Shown: positions 59,056-64,000 of the stretch, piece after piece
How positions within the stretch are numbered: position 1 is the first letter of the stretch
How the letters are laid out: each line of letters opens with the position of its first letter
Assembly (NCBI GenBank): GCA_913775725.1
Contig: CAJYNG010000006.1
Location: 19,063-83,062, forward strand
Source: an uncultured Stenotrophomonas sp.
GTDB lineage: Bacteria > Pseudomonadota > Gammaproteobacteria > Xanthomonadales > Xanthomonadaceae
Length of the DNA stretch: 64,000 nucleotides
Direction of reading: 5' to 3'
Made by a program: the position numbers and the translations under genes
Notes under the pieces: model-generated
The model's database searches: none
What the model was told of the DNA's origin: nothing
Seen by the model: only the letters and a program-made list of their open reading frames with translations

Positions 59056-59478
59056 CTATACCGCTTCATCGTCGCGCCGCGCCACATGACACGCGCGAAC
59101 GCGCGCCAGCGCGTCGCCGGCTTCGCGCGCCATCTGTTCGTACTCGCGCCGGATCTCTTCCAGCCGTTCCTCGTCCAGTTCTTCCAGATCCAACAGTTCG
59201 TTGTTGGCTTCGGCCGTCGCCCGGATCAGCTCGTCCAGCTTGATCTGCATCGCGGCGGTATCCGCGTTCTGCGTGTGCTGGATCAGGAACACCATCAGGA
59301 AGGTGATGATGGTGGTGCCGGTATTTATCACCAGCTGCCAGGTGTCGTTGAAACCGAATACCGGGCCACTGATGCCCCAGATCACCACGATCGCTACTGC
59401 GGCCAGGAAGGTCCACGGCGAGCCGGTGGCGGCCGCGGCCTTCTTGGCGATCGTATTGAACAGGTTGCGTGCTTTCAT
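59056..59478 (-). CDS. low-affinity iron permease family protein
   Basis: 140-residue protein with two membrane helices (about 22-38 and 48-70) in the block TGSPWTFLAAVAIVVIWGISGPVFGFNDTWQLVINTGTTIITFLMVFLIQHTQNAD. This is the signature of the family named after yeast Fet4, followed by an acidic coiled-coil tail (LDLEELDEERLEEIRREYEQM). Bacterial members are much shorter than Fet4; iron transport is unproven. No strong ribosome site is seen. Confidence 0.85.
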   Translation of the reverse strand: MKARNLFNTIAKKAAAATGSPWTFLAAVAIVVIWGISGPVFGFNDTWQLVINTGTTIITFLMVFLIQHTQNADTAAMQIKLDELIRATAEANNELLDLEELDEERLEEIRREYEQMAREAGDALARVRACHVARRDDEAV

Positions 59479-59540
59479 CGTCGTCGTCCCACTCAGGTGA
59501 CGAGGATGATCGGCAGGGGCTCGTGCAGGCGCTGTGCAGC

Positions 59541-59867
59541 TCAGGCGCGCAGGCGTGGCGCGTCCTGCAGGCGCACCGGGCTGGTCTGGTAGACGTGCTG
59601 CCAGCAACGGTCGACGAATTCGCGGGCCTGGGCTTCGCTCAGGCGCGGCATGATCTGCAGGGCGTACTGGGTCTGGAACATCTCGTCGCGTTGTGCGTTG
59701 CTGGCGCGCGGCTGGGTGATCAGTGAATCACAGGCGAACTTGATCCACGGTACGTACGAGCCGAACGAGTTGTGCGCCAATGCACCGTCGGCATGCTGGC
59801 GGCGCCAGTGGTCAAGCTCGGCGTCAACGTTGATGACCGGGGGAATGGTGGGGACTTCGGCGTGCAT
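59541..59867 (-). CDS. conserved hypothetical protein
   Basis: 108-residue soluble protein with blocks VDAELDHWRRQHADGALAHNSFGSYVPWIKFACDSL and FVDRCWQHVYQTSP. The spacing of Trp, Tyr and His suggests a compact helical fold; no family recognised. The ATG was chosen because the extended frame upstream is Arg-rich and non-coding in style. Ribosome site weak. Next to a second small hypothetical gene in the same direction. Confidence 0.65.
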   Translation of the reverse strand: MHAEVPTIPPVINVDAELDHWRRQHADGALAHNSFGSYVPWIKFACDSLITQPRASNAQRDEMFQTQYALQIMPRLSEAQAREFVDRCWQHVYQTSPVRLQDAPRLRA

Positions 59868-59941
59868 GTCGATCCAATCGGTTGAAGTGGATGGGAATGG
59901 GGGTTCATCGCAGTGTGGCGTATGCGCCGGTGCAAGCCGTG

Positions 59942-60202
59942 TCAGCGCGGCGTGGAGCCGGCGTTGCGATTGCCTATCAGTTGCGCATGCTCGACCGCGC
60001 CGAGGTCTTCGGCCATGTCGGCCATCGCATTGCACAGGCGCTCATGGTCAAGCGGACGGTCACGCACCAGTTCCAGCTGCAGGCCCTGGTAGGCGGTCCA
60101 GAACGGCGCGCCACGCTGGTGCAGCGCGTACTGCTGCTGCAGGCGGTTGCGGATGGCGTCGAGAATCGGGTCGGGCGTGGGGCGTACGGCGTGCGCGCGC
60201 AT
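59942..60202 (-). CDS. small hypothetical protein
   Basis: 86-residue soluble protein beginning MRAHAVRPTPDPILDAIRNRLQQQYALHQRGAPFW and containing RPLDHERLCNAMADMAEDLG. GGAG at 7 bp before the ATG supports translation. It is 74 bp upstream of the other hypothetical gene and may share its operon. No known family. Confidence 0.6.
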   Translation of the reverse strand: MRAHAVRPTPDPILDAIRNRLQQQYALHQRGAPFWTAYQGLQLELVRDRPLDHERLCNAMADMAEDLGAVEHAQLIGNRNAGSTPR

Positions 60203-60400
60203 GGCTGGCTCCGCCGGGGAAAGGAGTCCCGGTAACCCCACCCTAGGCGCGGCGGCCGGGCGGGGTGTTACCGCAGCGTGTGCACGCTGCGCAACTGACT
60301 GTGCACGGGTTCACGGCAATGGCCGCAAACGTTGCCGGCACTAGGGCGTGCCGGCACTGAAGCGTTCATTAAGCGGGTTCAACAGGACACTGCGTGGTGT

Positions 60401-60853
60401 TCATTCACCGATGTCTTCGTTCCAGATCTCCGGATGCTGCGCAATGAAGCCGCCCAGCAGGTCCACGCATTCCTGGCTGTCCAGGTCGATCACGTTGACG
60501 CCGTTTTCCCGCAGCCAGTCGATGCCGCCCTGGAAGGTGCGCGATTCGCCCACCACCACGGTGCCGATGTTGAACTGGCGCACCAGCCCCGAGCAGTACC
60601 AGCACGGGGCCAGGGTGGTGACCATGATGGTGTCCTGGTAGCGGCGCTGGCGGCCGGCCTTGCGGAACGCATCGGTTTCGCCGTGCACCGACGGGTCGCC
60701 TTCCTGCACACGGCGGTTATGGCCGCAGCCGAGCAGGCGGCCGTCGTTGTGGTACAGCGCCGCGCCGATCGGCACGCCGCCTTCGGCCAGGCCCTGGCGG
60801 GCTTCGGCGATGGCGGTCTGCAGCAGGGCCTGGTAGTCGGGCGTGGTGATCAT
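60401..60853 (-). CDS. cytosine deaminase, yeast FCY1 type
   Basis: 150-residue zinc hydrolase with ligands H57, C84 and C87 and proton-shuttle E59 (HGET; LAPCWYC). The residues around the motif, GGVPIGAALY, GCGHNRRVQEGD, the strand VVVGE and the C-terminal ending WNEDIGE, closely match Saccharomyces Fcy1 (158 residues), not the 427-residue E. coli CodA amidohydrolase. It should turn cytosine into uracil and act on related pyrimidines. The ATG follows GGAG at 7 bp. Single gene, divergent from ubiE. Confidence 0.88.
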   Translation of the reverse strand: MITTPDYQALLQTAIAEARQGLAEGGVPIGAALYHNDGRLLGCGHNRRVQEGDPSVHGETDAFRKAGRQRRYQDTIMVTTLAPCWYCSGLVRQFNIGTVVVGESRTFQGGIDWLRENGVNVIDLDSQECVDLLGGFIAQHPEIWNEDIGE

Positions 60854-60933
60854 GCGGGGCTCCGGTAAGTCGTGGCCCGCCATGATACGGGCAGGGGGTG
60901 CCGCTGGCCCCCGGCGGTGCGATAATCGGGGCC

Positions 60934-61695
60934 ATGAGCGAATCCCCCTACAAAGCCGGTACCACCCATTTCGGGTTCCGCGACGTCGCCGCCAAGGACA
61001 AGCAGAAGCTGGTCGGCCAGGTGTTCACCTCGGTCGCGCGCAACTACGACCTGATGAACGACCTGATGAGCCTGGGCGTGCACCGGGCGTGGAAGCGCTA
61101 CTACGTGGCCACCGCGCAGGTGAAGCCGGGCGACCGCGTGCTCGACCTGGCGGGCGGCACCGGCGATATCGCCGCCCTGCTGAAGGAGCGCGTTGGCGCC
61201 GAGGGCTCGGTGGTGCTGGGCGACATCAACGCCGGCATGCTGTCGGTCGGCCGTGACCGCCTGACCAACCGTGGCCTGGTGCTCGGCCTGGACTACGTGC
61301 AGTGCAATGCCGAAGCCCTGCCGTTCCCGGACAACAGCTTCGACCTGGTCACCATCGCCTTCGGCCTGCGCAACGTGACCGACAAGGACGCTGGCCTGCG
61401 CGAGATGTACCGCGTGCTGAAGGTGGGCGGCCAGGCCCGCGTGCTGGAGTTCTCCGAAGTCACCGCAGACTGGTTCAAGCCGATCTACGACTTCCACTCG
61501 TTCAAGATCCTGCCCAAGCTGGGCAAGTTGTTCGCCAACGATTCGGACAGCTACCAGTACCTGGCCGAGAGCATCCGCAAGCACCCGCCGCAGGATGAAC
61601 TGAAGGCGATGATGGGGCAGGCCGGTTTCGAGCGCTGCCACTACAAGAACCTGACCGGCGGCATCGTTTCGATCCACTCCGGTTACAAGCTGTAA
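60934..61695 (+). CDS. ubiE: ubiquinone/menaquinone C-methyltransferase
   Basis: SAM-dependent methyltransferase of ubiquinone synthesis, 253 residues. UbiE signatures are YDLMNDLMSLGVHRAWKR and RVLEFSE, with SAM motif I VLDLAGGTGDIA and the block FGLRNVTDKDAGLREMYRVLKVGG. No other ubi gene is adjacent. Start MSESPYKAG gives the usual length. Confidence 0.97.
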   Translation: MSESPYKAGTTHFGFRDVAAKDKQKLVGQVFTSVARNYDLMNDLMSLGVHRAWKRYYVATAQVKPGDRVLDLAGGTGDIAALLKERVGAEGSVVLGDINAGMLSVGRDRLTNRGLVLGLDYVQCNAEALPFPDNSFDLVTIAFGLRNVTDKDAGLREMYRVLKVGGQARVLEFSEVTADWFKPIYDFHSFKILPKLGKLFANDSDSYQYLAESIRKHPPQDELKAMMGQAGFERCHYKNLTGGIVSIHSGYKL

Positions 61696-61729
61696 GCGCT
61701 GGACGGGGGAAACCCCGGTATCTGCCCTG

Positions 61730-61832
61730 GTGGGTGCCAACCTTGGTTGGCGCAGCGCAGGCCGCGAGCGATGTAAAGATCCGTGCCAACCAAGGTTGGC
61801 ACCTACCTGTAGATGCCAACCTTGGTTGGCAT
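61730..61832. repeat. three SMAG-type palindromes between ubiE and the aminopeptidase
   Basis: GTGGGTGCCAACCTTGGTTG (61730-61751), inverted GTGCCAACC...CACCTAC (61783-61806) and direct GTAGATGCCAACCTTGGTTG (61809-61832). All use the same GCCAACC stem as the cluster after smeF. Confidence 0.85.
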
Positions 61833-61942
61833 GCGCCCAAGGCGCAGGATTGGCCCCGCCCGCCATTACCCCGCACCGCGCAACGCCTGCAGGGCCGGAG
61901 GGAGGTACCATTGGGGTTTGATCCCCGTAACGGTCCCGATTC

Positions 61943-63871
61943 ATGCGTAATCCGCTGATGCTCCTTCCGCTGGCCGTGGCCCTGGCCGCCGGCTGCTCCC
62001 AGGAGGCGGCCGCGCCCGCCGCTGCCCCGACTGCCGAAAAGGCCCCCGCCGCCCCCGTGAACGCCGAGAACCGCAGCCACGACGAAAGCTCGTACGCCGA
62101 GCCGGACAAGGTCGTCATCAAGGACATCGCGCTGGATCTGAAGCTGGACTTCGACCAGAAGCAGATCGGCGGCACCGCCACCTACACCCTGGAATGGAAG
62201 CAGAAAGACGCCAGGCAGCTGGTGCTCGACACCCGCGAGCTGACCGTGTCCAAGGTCGAGGCCGTCGCCGCCGATGGCGCGCGCAGTGCGCTGAAGTTTG
62301 AACTGGCCCCGGTCGACAAGGTGTTCGGCAGCAAGCTGACCATCGAGACTCCGGAGCAGCCGGCCAAGGTGGAAGTGACCTACCACACCGCACCGACCGC
62401 CTCGGGCCTGCAGTGGCTGGCACCGTCGATGACCGAGGGCAAGAAGCTGCCCTTCATGTTCAGCCAGTCGCAGGCCATCCACGCCCGTTCGTGGGTGCCG
62501 CTGCAGGACACCCCGAGCGTGCGCTTCACCTACAGCGCGCATGTGGTCTCGCGCCCGGACGTGATGGTGCTGATGAGCGCCGACAACGATCCGAAGGCCG
62601 CGCGTGACGGTGACTACACCTTCAAGATGCCGCAGCCGATTCCGTCCTACCTGCTGGCCATCGCCGCTGGTGACCTGGTGTTCGAGCCGATCTCCGGCCG
62701 CTCCGGCGTCTGGGCCGAGCCGACCATGGTCAACAAGGCCGCCAAGGAATTCGAAGACACCGAGAAGATGATCGGTGCTGCCGAGAAGCTGTACGGCGAA
62801 TACCGCTGGGGCCGCTACGACATGCTGGTGCTGCCGCCGTCGTTCCCGTTCGGTGGCATGGAGAATCCGCGCCTGACCTTCGCCACCCCGACCGTGATCG
62901 TCGGCGACAAGTCGCTGGTCTCGCTGGTGGCCCACGAACTGGCGCACAGCTGGTCGGGCAACCTGGTGACCAACGCCAGCTGGAAGGACATCTGGCTCAA
63001 TGAAGGCTTCACCACCTACGTCCAGGGCCGCATCACCGAAGCCCTGTACGGCAAGGAAATGGCTGAGATGGAGAAGCAGATCGACCAGACCGACCTGCTG
63101 GCCGAAGTGAAGGACATGAGCCCGGCCGACCAGGCGCTGGCGCTGCCGCCGCTGAACGAGCGTGACCCCGATGAAGCCCTCAGCCAGGTCGCCTACGTCA
63201 AGGGTTCGTGGTTCCTGGAATTCCTGGAACAGCGCTTCGGCCGCGAGACCTTCGATCCGTTCCTGCGTGGCTGGTTCGATGACCACGCCTTCCAGAGCGC
63301 GAACACCGACCAGTTCGTCGAGTACCTGAAGAAGAACCTGCTGCCGAAGAATCCGTCGGCAGTGACCGAGGCCGAACTGAAGGCGTGGCTGGATGAGCCA
63401 GGCATCCCGGCGTTCGCGGCCAAGGCGCAGTCGCGCAACTTCAGCAGCGTCGATACCGCGCGCATCGCCTTCGCCAGCGCCGGTACCGTGCCCAGCAGCC
63501 AGGTCATCGCCGACTGGAGCACGCAGGAATGGGTGCGCTTCATCGACGGCCTGGGCGCGACCCAGCCGCTGGACAAGCTGGCCACGCTGGACAAGGCCTT
63601 CCACTTCACCGGCACCCCGAATGGTGAGATCGCCATGCGCTGGTACCCGCTGGCGATCCGCAGCGGCTACGAGCAGGCCAATGAAGGCGCGGCTGCATTC
63701 ATCGAGCGCGTCGGCCGTCGCAAGCTGATCATGCCGATCTACGCCGAACTGGTGAAGACCCCGAAGGGGCTGGAGCTGGCCAAGCAGGCCTTCGAAAAGG
63801 CCAAGCCGGGCTACCACCCGATCACCACCGCCTCGGTCCAGGACATGCTGGCCAAGGCTGAAGCCAAGTAA
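61943..63871 (+). CDS. lipoprotein M1 aminopeptidase
   Basis: 642-residue zinc aminopeptidase related to leukotriene A4 hydrolase and cold-active aminopeptidases. Signal MRNPLMLLPLAVALAAGC with lipobox AAGC puts it in the envelope. Substrate motif GGMENPRL; zinc ligands H331, H335 and E354 with catalytic E332 (HELAHSW...NEGF). The C-terminal helical domain is LTA4H-like. It should trim N-terminal residues from imported peptides. A terminator follows. Confidence 0.94.
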   Translation: MRNPLMLLPLAVALAAGCSQEAAAPAAAPTAEKAPAAPVNAENRSHDESSYAEPDKVVIKDIALDLKLDFDQKQIGGTATYTLEWKQKDARQLVLDTRELTVSKVEAVAADGARSALKFELAPVDKVFGSKLTIETPEQPAKVEVTYHTAPTASGLQWLAPSMTEGKKLPFMFSQSQAIHARSWVPLQDTPSVRFTYSAHVVSRPDVMVLMSADNDPKAARDGDYTFKMPQPIPSYLLAIAAGDLVFEPISGRSGVWAEPTMVNKAAKEFEDTEKMIGAAEKLYGEYRWGRYDMLVLPPSFPFGGMENPRLTFATPTVIVGDKSLVSLVAHELAHSWSGNLVTNASWKDIWLNEGFTTYVQGRITEALYGKEMAEMEKQIDQTDLLAEVKDMSPADQALALPPLNERDPDEALSQVAYVKGSWFLEFLEQRFGRETFDPFLRGWFDDHAFQSANTDQFVEYLKKNLLPKNPSAVTEAELKAWLDEPGIPAFAAKAQSRNFSSVDTARIAFASAGTVPSSQVIADWSTQEWVRFIDGLGATQPLDKLATLDKAFHFTGTPNGEIAMRWYPLAIRSGYEQANEGAAAFIERVGRRKLIMPIYAELVKTPKGLELAKQAFEKAKPGYHPITTASVQDMLAKAEAK

Positions 63872-63876
63872 GAAAA

Positions 63877-63905
63877 CGCGCCGGGCATCCCCCGGCGCTT
63901 TTTTT
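63877..63905 (+). terminator. intrinsic terminator after the aminopeptidase
   Basis: GCGCCGGG-CATCC-CCCGGCGC stem followed by TTTTTTT. Confidence 0.9.
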
Positions 63906-64000
63906 GTAGAGTCGAGCCATGCTCGACTGTTGTTCCAAGGCATTTGTAGAGTCGAGCCATGCTCGACTGGCTCTTCAACAGCAGTCGAGCATGGCTCGAC
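63906..64000. repeat. cluster of three SMAG palindromes, last one cut by the window edge
   Basis: Direct copies GTAGAGTCGAGCCATGCTCG at 63906-63928 and 63946-63968, and an inverted copy from 63983 running off the right edge. All share the TCGAGCATGGCTCGA stem seen at 35597-35690. Confidence 0.85.

Overview
The window is high-GC chromosomal DNA from a gammaproteobacterium of the Xanthomonadaceae, most likely the Stenotrophomonas maltophilia complex. Three things point there: a smeT/smeDEF multidrug efflux locus with the recognisable SmeT operator, many short GTAG-tipped palindromes of the SMAG type known from S. maltophilia, and xanthomonad-type gene neighbourhoods (atp operon after the lpd end of the pyruvate dehydrogenase operon; lptM-dapF-DUF484-xerC-hslVU). 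It is mostly core genome. I see no prophage, insertion sequence, CRISPR array, rRNA or tRNA.

Layout. 1-2520: end of the pyruvate dehydrogenase operon (aceF end, lpd with a fused lipoyl domain). 2982-3800: an outer-membrane barrel protein. 4260-11476: complete ATP synthase operon atpIBEFHAGDC. 11604-13940: GtrA-like protein, glmU, GNAT acetyltransferase. 13997-21444: a leftward module with a HlyD-like adaptor, MacB-type ATPase, two FtsX/MacB-type permeases, an NtrC-type sigma-54 activator and its histidine kinase. 21648-29413: glmS, a CBS protein, two glyoxalase-fold proteins, a Cds1-like PLP enzyme and oligopeptidase A. 29486-36615: SDR, DUF1415, benzaldehyde/aryl-alcohol-type dehydrogenase pair with an unusual AcoR-like regulator, yajQ, DMT transporter. 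36826-45401: metNI, lipocalin, two exported S9 peptidases, an aminotransferase. 45456-51113: ybaN, lptM, dapF, DUF484, xerC, DUF3079, hslVU. 51210-58911: oxidoreductase, smeT, smeDEF. 59056-64000: small proteins, a yeast-type cytosine deaminase, ubiE, a lipoprotein M1 aminopeptidase.

How the genes work together. aceF/lpd and the F1Fo operon feed central energy metabolism. GlmS and GlmU begin and finish UDP-GlcNAc synthesis. DapF supplies meso-diaminopimelate for peptidoglycan, and LptM helps assemble the LPS translocon. Two envelope efflux systems are present: the known SmeDEF pump under SmeT, and the less familiar ABC module under two-component sigma-54 control.

The strongest candidate for an undescribed system is that second module. 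Its adaptor gene has a near-consensus sigma-54 promoter at 21477-21494 and, just upstream, nested GTGTCC/GGACAC palindromes (21537-21570) expected of activator binding sites. The intergenic DNA also holds three families of palindromic repeats, including exact 66-bp and 62-bp palindromes, and two candidate RNA loci (about 3919-4100 minus strand; about 23752-23902 plus strand).
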